From an uncultured Eubacteriales bacterium (GTDB lineage: Bacteria; Bacillota; Clostridia; Oscillospirales; Acutalibacteraceae), in assembly GCA_900315465.1 (NCBI GenBank), contig OMZF01000057.1, forward strand, positions 1-34,643: a DNA stretch of 34,643 bases, given 5' to 3'. Below, in pieces: positions 15,120-22,556 of this stretch. How positions within the stretch are numbered: position 1 is the stretch's first letter; the number at the start of each line of letters is the position of its first letter. The notes below the pieces were generated by a model, which saw only the letters and a program-made list of their open reading frames with translations, did no database searches and had not been told where the DNA came from. Made by a program: the position numbers and the translations under genes.

Positions 15120-16037
15120 ATGACAGTAAGAGAAGTTCAGGACGAAATAATACGTCTTAAAAAGGAAAATGATGTATGTATACTTGCCCACAGCTACCAG
15201 ACGCATGATATAATCGAAGTAGCCGATTTCACGGGAGATTCGTATGCACTCAGCAAAATGGCGGCAAAAGTACCGAATAAAACTGTGATTATGTGCGGAG
15301 TACGTTTTATGGCAGAAACTGTGAAAATACTTTCTCCCGAAAAGAAGGTAATACTTTCCAGTCCTACAGCCGGCTGTCCGATGGCGGAGCAAATGGATAA
15401 AGAAATGATATGTCAGGTAAAGGAAAAATTTCCCGGCTATACAGTAGTTGCATACATAAATACAACAGCAGAACTTAAGACTGTATGTGATGTATGTGTA
15501 ACATCATCAAGTGCGGTAAAGATAGTGAATGCTATAGATAACAAAAATATACTTTTCATACCTGATTGCAATTTAGGGGCTTTTGTGGCAAAACAAGTAC
15601 CTGAAAAAAATATAGAATTACTCAGAGGCGGATGTCCTATACACGCAAGTGTTAAAGTAAGGGAAGTGGAGCAGGCAAAGAAGCGTCATCCGGATGCACT
15701 TCTTCTGGTACATCCTGAATGTATACCTGCTGTGTCAGAAAAAGCAGATTATGTAGGTTCGACCTCCGGAATTATGGAGTTTGCGAAAAATTCTGACGGG
15801 ACGGAATTCATAATCGGTACAGAAAACAGTATCCTGCAGCATTTGCAGTATGAATGTCCCAACAAAAAGTTCTATCAGCTTTCTCAGGGGCTTATCTGTA
15901 AGAATATGAAGGAAACAACTCTTGTTGACGTACTCAATTGTGTTAAAGGCGAAGGCGGAGAGGAAATTGTAATGGATGAAAAGATGATTTCCGAAGCAAA
16001 AAAATGTATAGATAAAATGATAGAGCTTGGCGGCTGA
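15120..16037 (+). CDS. nadA: Quinolinate synthase
   Basis: 305 residues from ATG 15120, correctly spaced behind GGAG at 15106-15109; an upstream TTG at 15105 overlaps that site. It condenses iminoaspartate with dihydroxyacetone phosphate to quinolinate for NAD. The three [4Fe-4S] ligands expected for the family are C86 (TAGCPMAEQ), C172 (GGCPIHASV) and C260 (LICKNM), spaced 86 and 88. MCGVRFMAETVKIL, PDCNLGAF, HPEC and STSGIMEF are further family signatures. No nadB or nadC gene is adjacent. The palindrome at 15051 suggests its own regulation. Confidence 0.96.
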   Translation: MTVREVQDEIIRLKKENDVCILAHSYQTHDIIEVADFTGDSYALSKMAAKVPNKTVIMCGVRFMAETVKILSPEKKVILSSPTAGCPMAEQMDKEMICQVKEKFPGYTVVAYINTTAELKTVCDVCVTSSSAVKIVNAIDNKNILFIPDCNLGAFVAKQVPEKNIELLRGGCPIHASVKVREVEQAKKRHPDALLLVHPECIPAVSEKADYVGSTSGIMEFAKNSDGTEFIIGTENSILQHLQYECPNKKFYQLSQGLICKNMKETTLVDVLNCVKGEGGEEIVMDEKMISEAKKCIDKMIELGG

Positions 16038-16043
16038 TAATTT

Positions 16044-16076
16044 AGCGGTTTCGGAAATATACGAAACCGCTTTTTT
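16044..16076 (+). terminator. Rho-independent terminator after nadA
   Basis: 10-bp stem AGCGGTTTCG/CGAAACCGCT (16044-16053, 16062-16071) with an 8-base loop and a run of T. Confidence 0.9.
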
Positions 16077-16113
16077 CTGCTCAATAAACTGTACAGCATG
16101 AAATTATTTACTC

Positions 16114-16142
16114 TTGAAAATAGTAAAAAAATATGATAATAT
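16114..16142 (+). promoter_or_regulatory. Promoter of the VanY-like gene
   Basis: TTGAAA (16114-16119), 17 bases, TAATAT (16137-16142), 49 bases before the start codon. Confidence 0.55.
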
Positions 16143-16190
16143 CATACTAACGACAGAACAGACAAAAAATATATGAATGGAGGCGATAAT

Positions 16191-17018
16191 ATGAAAAGAG
16201 ATGAATTGTCTATGAGGGAATCATATGCAAGAAGAAAGTCAGACCCTAAAGTGTTGAGATACAGTGATACAAGCTTCAGTGAAGATAATACTGAGGGGCT
16301 AAGAAAGGTACTTGTAATTCTTCCAATAGTTATAATAGGGATAATAGTCCTCGCTCTTATCATAGGAATAAAACAGTATACCTCCATTTTTGCTGGAATA
16401 AAAATGACATCTGAGGGAGAGAGTACCTCGGCAGAAGCTGTGGACAGCTTTGACGAAAGCAAGCTTCTTCTGATAATATCCCCCGACAGTCCCATGCCGT
16501 CAGATTACAAAACCGACCTTATCAGCTATGACGGTTCGCAGTTTGACAAGGGTATAATCGAAGATCTGAAAAAAATGATGGATACAGCAAACAGAGAGGG
16601 ACTGTCCATAAAAATCGAAGAAGGTTATGTTTCTCCCGAAGTACAGCATGAACTGTATATGGATCAGGTACGAAAGCTTATAGCTCGTGAAGGTTACGGT
16701 GAAGCAAGGGCAATGGAGGAAGCGGAAAAAACTGTTCCTATGGAGAATCACAGTGAATTTCAGAGCGGTCTTGCAGTTAAATTCAGTTCACTCAAAGGCT
16801 CGGATTTTGTTTCCACAGAAGAATATCTGTGGCTTTACAAAAATTCTATAAAATATGGCTTTATTCTTCGTTATCCTGAGGGAAAAGAATTGAGTACGGA
16901 AAGAGAATTCGATCCCACGCATTTCCGCTATGTAGGCAAAGAAAATGCTGCCCGTATGCGTTCTCTCAATATGACACTTGATGAATATATCTCCTACCTC
17001 AACGCAAGAAACAATTAG
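16191..17018 (+). CDS. VanY-like (D-Ala-D-Ala carboxypeptidase fold) membrane protein, probably inactive
   Basis: 275 residues; ATG 16191 follows GGAGGCGAT (an ATG at 16173 precedes that site and is rejected). A cytosolic tail of about 37 and a membrane helix at 38-60 precede an extracellular domain with the order of VanY/peptidase M15B motifs. The zinc motif SxHxxGxAxD reads SEFQSGLAVK, so F190 replaces histidine and K197 replaces aspartate; the catalytic ExxH reads DPTH with H244 kept but Asp for Glu; the substrate arginine of GYRS is V147. The protein probably binds rather than cuts cell-wall peptides. The stop codon falls inside a family B repeat that supplies the terminator. Confidence 0.82.
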   Translation: MKRDELSMRESYARRKSDPKVLRYSDTSFSEDNTEGLRKVLVILPIVIIGIIVLALIIGIKQYTSIFAGIKMTSEGESTSAEAVDSFDESKLLLIISPDSPMPSDYKTDLISYDGSQFDKGIIEDLKKMMDTANREGLSIKIEEGYVSPEVQHELYMDQVRKLIAREGYGEARAMEEAEKTVPMENHSEFQSGLAVKFSSLKGSDFVSTEEYLWLYKNSIKYGFILRYPEGKELSTEREFDPTHFRYVGKENAARMRSLNMTLDEYISYLNARNN

Positions 17019-17105
17019 CAATATGGTAATTTGTGATTGTTCTGATTTAATATGCTGAATAAAATTATGGCTGTTGTGCTTTTTTGTTTGCACAACAGCT
17101 TTTTT
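17012..17105 (+). repeat. Repeat family B, copy 3, with terminator
   Basis: It starts CAATTAGCAATATGG, overlapping the last codons and TAG stop of the VanY-like gene, continues TATGCTGAATAAAATTATGG and ends in a perfect 10-bp stem GCTGTTGTGC/GCACAACAGC (17070-17079, 17090-17099) plus six T. Confidence 0.85.
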
Positions 17106-17160
17106 ATGCTGTCTTTCATTTTTAGAGTGTGATCATAATAGAATGTATGGGAGGGATATT

Positions 17161-17454
17161 ATGATTGAAAAACGAGGTAAGGGAATGCTGCTGATAGTCA
17201 TACAGCTTATAGTGAGTGCATTGATAGTAGCAGGAGCATTTACCGTAAAGCTGATAGGCGGTACATTACACGGTACAGTAGGAACATGGTTTTATGACAA
17301 TTATAATAATTCAGTAATGCTGGGAAGTAAAGACGGTGTATTCCCGTTTTCAGATCCTGTTGAGGTGGAAGAAACAAGTACGGTAGCTCCCGGAATAGAA
17401 GCTGCTGCGGAGGTAAAGACAAGTGAAGCTGAGGACAAAAAATCTGACAGTTGA
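17161..17454 (+). CDS. Small single-pass membrane protein, possible partner of the SpoIVFB-type protease
   Basis: 97 residues from ATG 17161, with GGGAGGG just upstream. A basic start (MIEKRGKG), a membrane helix at about 9-32 and a 60-residue, acidic, Glu/Thr/Ser/Ala-rich outer part are seen. It overlaps the next gene by 32 bases, so production is tied to the protease. I recognise no family. In spoIVF operons a membrane regulator (SpoIVFA) precedes SpoIVFB; this gene holds the same place but lacks a visible LytM domain, so the comparison rests on position only. Confidence 0.65.
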   Translation: MIEKRGKGMLLIVIQLIVSALIVAGAFTVKLIGGTLHGTVGTWFYDNYNNSVMLGSKDGVFPFSDPVEVEETSTVAPGIEAAAEVKTSEAEDKKSDS

Positions 17455-18031
17455 GATAAGTTTTCCGCTTGCTGCAGCGATAACGGCGGTACTGATAATT
17501 GACAGGAGTTTATCTTCTGCGATATGTCTTATTTCTGTGGTTATACATGAAAGCGGGCATTTATTTGCACTTTATAAATGCAAAGCATTCCCGAAAAAAA
17601 TCACTCTTACGCTTTTTGACATAGCAATATCGGATACACGAAAGCCTCTAAGAAATATAAAAGATGAACTTACAGTAGTAATGTCGGGTATCACGGCAAA
17701 TCTTACAGCTGTAATAATATGTATCGGACTTAAAATGGAATTTGATAATGAATATCTGGATTATTTTCTGTATTCAAATATGACGCTTGCCGTATTCAAC
17801 GGCTTACCTGTATATACACTTGACGGAGGACAGGCACTTAATATCATTCTTTGCAGGATAACAACATTTCATAGGGCAGAGATCATACTTAATACAATAT
17901 CGTTTATTGTTCTTGTACCGATGTTCATTGCAGGAATTTTAGTATTGTTTGAATCAAAATATAATTTTTCTCTTCTGCTTATATCAATATATCTTGCTGT
18001 TCTTATAATATCTGACAGAAAAAAGGGTTAA
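17423..18031 (+). CDS. Intramembrane zinc metalloprotease, SpoIVFB/S2P family (M50)
   Basis: 202 residues from GTG 17423, with GGAGG nine bases upstream inside the preceding gene. Several membrane helices are present. HESGH at 42-46 is the zinc motif in the second helix, and NGLPVYTLDGGQAL (D134) supplies the third ligand. SpoIVFB cleaves pro-sigma-K in the mother cell; related M50 proteases cut other membrane substrates. The lack of a CBS domain is notable, since SpoIVFB usually has one at its C-terminus and is nearer 290 residues. It may therefore be a shortened SpoIVFB or another S2P protease. Confidence 0.85.
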   Translation: MKLRTKNLTVEISFPLAAAITAVLIIDRSLSSAICLISVVIHESGHLFALYKCKAFPKKITLTLFDIAISDTRKPLRNIKDELTVVMSGITANLTAVIICIGLKMEFDNEYLDYFLYSNMTLAVFNGLPVYTLDGGQALNIILCRITTFHRAEIILNTISFIVLVPMFIAGILVLFESKYNFSLLLISIYLAVLIISDRKKG

Positions 18032-18060
18032 GTTTTTTGCAAGATCGATCAAGTGAAAAA

Positions 18061-18101
18061 ATAACTGCTGTAGCTACAAAGAACTGCAACAGTTATTTTA
18101 A
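18061..18101 (+). terminator. Probable terminator after the M50 protease gene
   Basis: A stem of about 13 bp (ATAACTGCTGTAG, 18061-18073, with CTGCAACAGTTAT, 18084-18096, one mismatch and one G-T pair) followed by a weak T-rich stretch. Confidence 0.55.
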
Positions 18102-18130
18102 TGTAGTTAACGACACTAATTCTTTGATTT

Positions 18131-18222
18131 TGTCATCCTGAGCGAAGCGAAGGATCTTAAAAAGATTCTTCGCCGCTTACGTGCCCCAAGGGCATTTCCT
18201 ACGGGCACTCCTCAGAATGACA
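18131..18222. repeat. Dispersed intergenic hairpin repeat, family A, copy 2
   Basis: Ends are TGTCATCCTGAG and CTCAGAATGACA. It holds the paired AGGATCTT/AAGATTCTTC tracts and, at 18181-18208, a nested palindrome starting GTGCCCC and ending GGGCAC. It lies between converging genes. Confidence 0.85.
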
Positions 18223-18249
18223 TAAAATAATTTATGGCATTTACTATAA

Positions 18250-19869
18250 TTATTTAGTTGTATTGTCTATTGAGTTTTTGAGCTGTGAGAATGTTACACC
18301 GTATTTCTCGGCAATATCTTTTGCATAACTTACACCCTCAGGCGGTGCAAGAAATACTTTGTATGATCTTTCGCCATCATGTATTCCCGTTATAAGACTT
18401 GCAACATTCATATCTCCCTCAAGAGAATTCATTTCTTCGGGATGCATTGCAAGTTCATGCATATGCGTATTGAATATTGTCCTCGCTCCAAGGTATCGGA
18501 GAGCCCTTACAACATCCTTGGCTATATAAAGTCCTTCTGCGAATGAGGTGGTAGCAAGTGATTCATTGAAAAGCAGAAGACTTTTATTAGTGGCAACTGC
18601 AAATATCTCACTGAGACGTTTTGATTCTTCTCCCAATCTGCCAAGGTTTACTGTCTGATTTTCGTCTGCAGGGAAATGGGTGTATATATTATCAACAGGA
18701 GATATACTTGCATATTCTGCAGGAACATACAGACCGTGCTGTGCCATAAGTACAAGATGTCCCACTGCCTGAGTGAAAGTCGTCTTACCTCCGCGGTTAG
18801 GACCTGTCATGATATATATTCCATGCTCCATTGTAAAATCAATATCATTGCTTATTATGTCTATCTTTTTGCCCTGAGCCTTCTGTACTGCAAGCTTGAA
18901 ATTGTACAGACCTTTTGAATGTATCTCTCTTTTTTCAATATCCGTTATTTCAGGCTTGCACATCTTTATGCCCACTCCCATAAGCTTATTGCAATACTCA
19001 GCCCAGCGGATATAAAACAGAAATTCGGGAATAAGCTTTGTAAGACTGTAACCGCTTACATTTACATATTTATTAAGTCTGTTTTTCAGCTGTTTTACAG
19101 TAGAACCCAGCATTTCCGTTACAACTCTGCTGAGGGGACTCATAAGCGGGTCTTCTCCAGCCACTTTGCCTACTGTATGTATTTTTGTCATGCCGTCAAA
19201 TGATGCCCCATTATGTATCTGACTCTTTTTCGATGTAAAGTCAAGAAATTTGCTCAAAACACCCGGTTTGCTGAATGCTTCATTATTCAGTGAAACTATA
19301 CCGACCTCTACCGGACGCATATGACTGTCAAGGTTTACTCCCAATGATACACTGCGGATATTTCCTACTTCCGCCATAAGCTCTTTTATATCCTGATAAA
19401 GAAATTCAAATCCGCTTTCTCCGTAAATCGAATTTACATAATCCTTCAGCTTTATAAGTCCTTCGGATTTTATGTCATTATTCTCAAGACTTTCATTTAT
19501 TCCCGATATGCAGTTTACATATACATCCAACTCCTGCAAACGATTTATAAGCTGCCATATAGGCTCTGCTGTATTATCCTTTACCGAACGCTCAAGGTCT
19601 TTCAGATAATCAAGCTCATCCAAAAGTTCCTTTATCTTATCCCTGAGACTTGGGAATTTCAGTATATCCTCGAATATATCACAGCGGTAACGTATTACTT
19701 CTGGGTCGCTTACCAGTTTTGTCATCATTCTCTGTATAACAGTATGTTCATAATCGCTTTCAGCTATCTGATCTACCATATGCTCTATCGAAAGGTCATT
19801 GCAGGTCTCATTGCTGAGTGTACAGAATTCAGGCTCTTTTCCTTCGGGGTACAATAAACTGAAATTCAT
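18250..19869 (-). CDS. MutS-related ATPase lacking mismatch-recognition domains
   Basis: 539 residues. Residues 1-330 match the helical lever/core part of MutS and residues 335-520 the ABC-type ATPase. Walker A is GPNRGGKT (356-363), where canonical MutS has GPNMGGKS. Walker B is LLLFNE with N435 in place of the usual aspartate; E436 is kept. THMHEL is the conserved His region. The N-terminal mismatch-binding and connector domains of MutS1 are absent, as is a Smr nuclease domain. Its role is therefore unlikely to be classical mismatch repair. GGAG lies seven bases before the ATG. It stands alone with a strong promoter. Confidence 0.88.
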   Translation of the reverse strand: MNFSLLYPEGKEPEFCTLSNETCNDLSIEHMVDQIAESDYEHTVIQRMMTKLVSDPEVIRYRCDIFEDILKFPSLRDKIKELLDELDYLKDLERSVKDNTAEPIWQLINRLQELDVYVNCISGINESLENNDIKSEGLIKLKDYVNSIYGESGFEFLYQDIKELMAEVGNIRSVSLGVNLDSHMRPVEVGIVSLNNEAFSKPGVLSKFLDFTSKKSQIHNGASFDGMTKIHTVGKVAGEDPLMSPLSRVVTEMLGSTVKQLKNRLNKYVNVSGYSLTKLIPEFLFYIRWAEYCNKLMGVGIKMCKPEITDIEKREIHSKGLYNFKLAVQKAQGKKIDIISNDIDFTMEHGIYIMTGPNRGGKTTFTQAVGHLVLMAQHGLYVPAEYASISPVDNIYTHFPADENQTVNLGRLGEESKRLSEIFAVATNKSLLLFNESLATTSFAEGLYIAKDVVRALRYLGARTIFNTHMHELAMHPEEMNSLEGDMNVASLITGIHDGERSYKVFLAPPEGVSYAKDIAEKYGVTFSQLKNSIDNTTK

Positions 19870-19916
19870 AATTTTTCTCCTCTCTGTTTTTGAGATTTTT
19901 CCTTGCCTCTGATAAA

Positions 19917-19945
19917 ATTATAAATGAAGTACCTGTTAAAGTCAA
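19917..19945 (-). promoter_or_regulatory. Promoter of the MutS-related gene
   Basis: Minus strand TTGACT (19945-19940), 17 bases, TATAAT (19922-19917). Confidence 0.75.
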
Positions 19946-20000
19946 TCAACGCTCAGCCGCTTATCTCAACTGTACGGATAATATTTCAACTGCCGGATTA

Positions 20001-20843
20001 TCAGTTAATAAGAGGTTTATCCCTTTTTGTCAGCATAACAAAACCGAAATATTTTTCACTTTGCAATTCTTTGGCATAAATAAGAAGAGGAAGTACGGAT
20101 AGTTCCCTGTCATATGTATATGCCTTGATTATACCCTGATTTGTTTCTATCTCCGAACAGTTTACAAATTTTTTATCTGTCAGCTTTGTCATGCAGTCAA
20201 TAGTTTCATTTTTATTCAGATTTGTATGTTTTGAGATAAGGTCTATTGAAACAGGTATATTTTTTCTGCTATAAAGATATTTCAGAATTTCAAGTATTCT
20301 GCTGTCCGAAAGAACGGAAAATATCTCTGTCATTTCTCCTGTACTCCCTAAATATTCTGATATGCTGCCCTCTGGCTCAGGCATAAAAAAGAAATATCTC
20401 GCATTTTTATTCAGCCTTGCCGAAACAAGTCCCCCATCATAAATAATTCTTGAAAAATAATCACTTCCCGTTTCATCCTCTTCAAGTGCTTCAACAATTT
20501 CGGAAGTGAAATTATTTTTCATAGCATTCTTTCCTGTAACTCCCATTTCTATATTCCAGCAAAGCTGAAATGCCCTTTTGAAAGCTTCACTTTCTTCCAT
20601 TGAGCTTAGTTCCCTGACAATAGCAACATCAAGTCCGGGGTCGGTTTCCTTTCCGAAAAGATAGTCGATAGATACCCCCAGAACTTCCGCTATTTTTGGT
20701 AAAAGTAATGTATCGGGTGTAGCTCCCCTTTCCCATTTTGATATGCCCTGTGCAGTCATACCAAGTTCTTTTCCGAGTTCTTCCTGAGTTATGCCTTTTT
20801 TCAGTCTTAGTTCTCTGATACGTTTTCCGATATTTTCTGACAT
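20001..20843 (-). CDS. XRE-family transcriptional regulator with C-terminal winged-helix-like domain
   Basis: 280 residues. Residues 8-62 are a lambda-repressor-type helix-turn-helix (GITQEELGKELGMTAQGISKWE...). A middle part of about 100 residues shows no known ligand site. Residues 175-245 (SRILEILKYLYSRKNIPVSI, HTNLNKNETIDCMTKL) read like an ArsR-type winged helix, which would give two DNA-binding modules. GGAGAA precedes the ATG. The divergent lipoprotein gene at 20979 shares the 135-base promoter region and is the most natural target. Confidence 0.85.
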   Translation of the reverse strand: MSENIGKRIRELRLKKGITQEELGKELGMTAQGISKWERGATPDTLLLPKIAEVLGVSIDYLFGKETDPGLDVAIVRELSSMEESEAFKRAFQLCWNIEMGVTGKNAMKNNFTSEIVEALEEDETGSDYFSRIIYDGGLVSARLNKNARYFFFMPEPEGSISEYLGSTGEMTEIFSVLSDSRILEILKYLYSRKNIPVSIDLISKHTNLNKNETIDCMTKLTDKKFVNCSEIETNQGIIKAYTYDRELSVLPLLIYAKELQSEKYFGFVMLTKRDKPLIN

Positions 20844-20875
20844 ATTACTTCTCCGTTTCCCGTTTATTTTTATAT

Positions 20876-20904
20876 ATTATAACATTCCGGATAATATTTT
20901 ACAA
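20876..20904 (-). promoter_or_regulatory. Promoter of the XRE regulator
   Basis: Minus strand TTGTAA (20904-20899), 17 bases, TATAAT (20881-20876). Confidence 0.65.
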
Positions 20905-20921
20905 TATTAAACATATAATAC

Positions 20922-20950
20922 TTGATTTTCACACAAAAAAATATTAAAAT
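20922..20950 (+). promoter_or_regulatory. Promoter of the small lipoprotein
   Basis: TTGATT (20922-20927), 17 bases, TAAAAT (20945-20950), 29 bases before the start. It lies back to back with the XRE promoter. Confidence 0.55.
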
Positions 20951-20978
20951 GTAACTATGCGTAATTCGGAGGTGCATT

Positions 20979-21446
20979 ATGAAAAAAGTTTCTTTGATAC
21001 TCCTTTCAGCTCTGATAATCATTAGTACCTGTATTTTCAGCGGCTGTGCGGATTTTAAATTCAATCCCATAGGTACATGGGAATATACTGATGATATTCT
21101 TTATGTTGACGGTAAGGAAAACAATCATGTACATAAGGAAGAAATGCAGTATGAAAGTATGCAGTACCATTTTGAAAAATCGGGTACGGGATACATCACA
21201 GTTGATGACTACAGAACGATAGATTTCACATATGAATATACAGATGAAACTGTAGATATGACAATGCACGTTCCAAAGCCGACAAACCGAGAAAGTGATG
21301 TTGAATATGTCGATGTTCATTACAGACTTGAAACTCCCTCTGACGGTACTCCTATGAAGCTTATCCGCACCGTTGAAGAAGATGTTGATGACGGTGAAGG
21401 GGGTAAAGTACATCTTAAAGAAGAATATGTTTTAACAAGGCTTTAA
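20979..21446 (+). CDS. Small lipoprotein of unknown function
   Basis: 155 residues behind GGAGGTG. A signal peptide ends in the lipobox FSGC, with the lipidated cysteine at residue 23. The mature part starts GTWEYTDD and alternates short strands (TGYITVDD, TIDFTYEY, VDMTMHV), the look of a small beta-sandwich or lipocalin-like domain. The outer face of the membrane is the expected location. No enzyme motif is seen. A terminator follows, so it is a single-gene unit, divergent from the XRE regulator. Confidence 0.8.
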   Translation: MKKVSLILLSALIIISTCIFSGCADFKFNPIGTWEYTDDILYVDGKENNHVHKEEMQYESMQYHFEKSGTGYITVDDYRTIDFTYEYTDETVDMTMHVPKPTNRESDVEYVDVHYRLETPSDGTPMKLIRTVEEDVDDGEGGKVHLKEEYVLTRL

Positions 21447-21455
21447 AAAACACAA

Positions 21456-21494
21456 CTGCCGCACTTTATCAGCTTTTTGTGCGGCAGATTTTTT
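21456..21494 (+). terminator. Rho-independent terminator after the lipoprotein gene
   Basis: 9-bp stem CTGCCGCAC/GTGCGGCAG (21456-21464, 21479-21487) followed by A and six T. Confidence 0.9.
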
Positions 21495-21519
21495 GTTTAT
21501 TTCATAAGGAAGTGGAAAA

Positions 21520-22245
21520 ATGAAGAAAAAGGAAATTAAATCAAATTCCGATTTTGTAAACGGACTTTTTGACGGGATTCCTATAGGACTGGGATATTTG
21601 TCAGTATCATTCGGTTTTGGAATAATGGCGGCAGGAGCAGGAATATCTGTTTTTGAAGCATTTATGATCTCGCTTACAAATCTTACATCGGCAGGTCAGG
21701 CTCAGGGGGTAAGTATTATCGCAGCCGGAGGAACTCTTTTTGAAATGGCTTTAGTGCAATTCATTATCAACATACGATATGCACTTATGGCTCTTTCCCT
21801 ATCCCAAAAACTCGATGAAAGCTTTACTCTGCCTCACAGATTCCTTGCCGCATACGGCATAACAGATGAAATATTTGCTGTATGCTCAACAAAGGAGGAT
21901 ACTATTAAACCTAAGTATATGTACGGGGTCATAACAATATCAACTCTCGGCTGGGTATCAGGTACGTTTCTGGGTGCAGCAGCCGGAGAAATTCTGCCTG
22001 CTTCAGTAACATCCGCACTTGGTCTTGTACTTTACGGTATGTTCCTTGCAATTATCGTTCCACCGGCAAGAAAACATCTCGGTATTCTTTTTACTGTCCT
22101 TAGTGCCGCATTAATGAGCGTCATATGCAGATTCTTTTTCCCTGACATTTCGGGAGGTTTTGCTGTTATAATATGCTCAGTTATTGCCGCAGTTCTTGCC
22201 GCTTTGATATTTCCTAAAAAAGAACAGGAGGAAGTAAAAGAATGA
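21520..22245 (+). CDS. azlC: Branched-chain amino acid exporter, large subunit
   Basis: 241 residues, the usual AzlC length, with multiple membrane segments. Family motifs include GLFDGIPIGLGYLSVSFGFG near the start, SLTNLTSAGQAQ, and NIRYALMALSLSQKL followed by the AAYGITDEIFAV segment. With AzlD it exports branched-chain amino acids such as leucine, isoleucine and valine or their analogues. AAGGAAGTGG is the ribosome site. It overlaps azlD by four bases (ATGA). No clear promoter is visible between it and the terminator at 21456, so the promoter is unplaced. Confidence 0.93.
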   Translation: MKKKEIKSNSDFVNGLFDGIPIGLGYLSVSFGFGIMAAGAGISVFEAFMISLTNLTSAGQAQGVSIIAAGGTLFEMALVQFIINIRYALMALSLSQKLDESFTLPHRFLAAYGITDEIFAVCSTKEDTIKPKYMYGVITISTLGWVSGTFLGAAAGEILPASVTSALGLVLYGMFLAIIVPPARKHLGILFTVLSAALMSVICRFFFPDISGGFAVIICSVIAAVLAALIFPKKEQEEVKE

Positions 22246-22541
22246 CTATTGCCGCATATATTGTTGTTATGGCAGGTGTAACATACCTTATTCGTATGCT
22301 GCCGTTTGCATTTTTCAGAAAAAAGATAAAATCGACTTTTCTCAAAAGTCTGCTTTATTATGTTCCTTATGCCGTACTCAGTGCCATGACGATACCTGCT
22401 GTATTTTACAGCACGGGAAGTTTTCCGACTGCCATTGCAGGAACAGTTATTGCTTTGATCTTAGCTTATTTTGACCTGCCTCTGATAGTGGTTGCTCTTG
22501 CCGCATCACTCACTGCTTTTCTTACAGGTTTTATATTTTAA
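22242..22541 (+). CDS. azlD: Branched-chain amino acid exporter, small subunit
   Basis: 99 residues with three or four hydrophobic segments; VTYLIRMLPFAFF near the N-terminus and YVPYAVLSAMTIPAVF in the middle are typical AzlD sequence. It is translationally coupled to azlC through the ATGA overlap and forms the two-component exporter with it. The next gene starts 15 bases later. Confidence 0.92.
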   Translation: MTIAAYIVVMAGVTYLIRMLPFAFFRKKIKSTFLKSLLYYVPYAVLSAMTIPAVFYSTGSFPTAIAGTVIALILAYFDLPLIVVALAASLTAFLTGFIF

Positions 22542-22556
22542 TCGAGGTGACCGACT

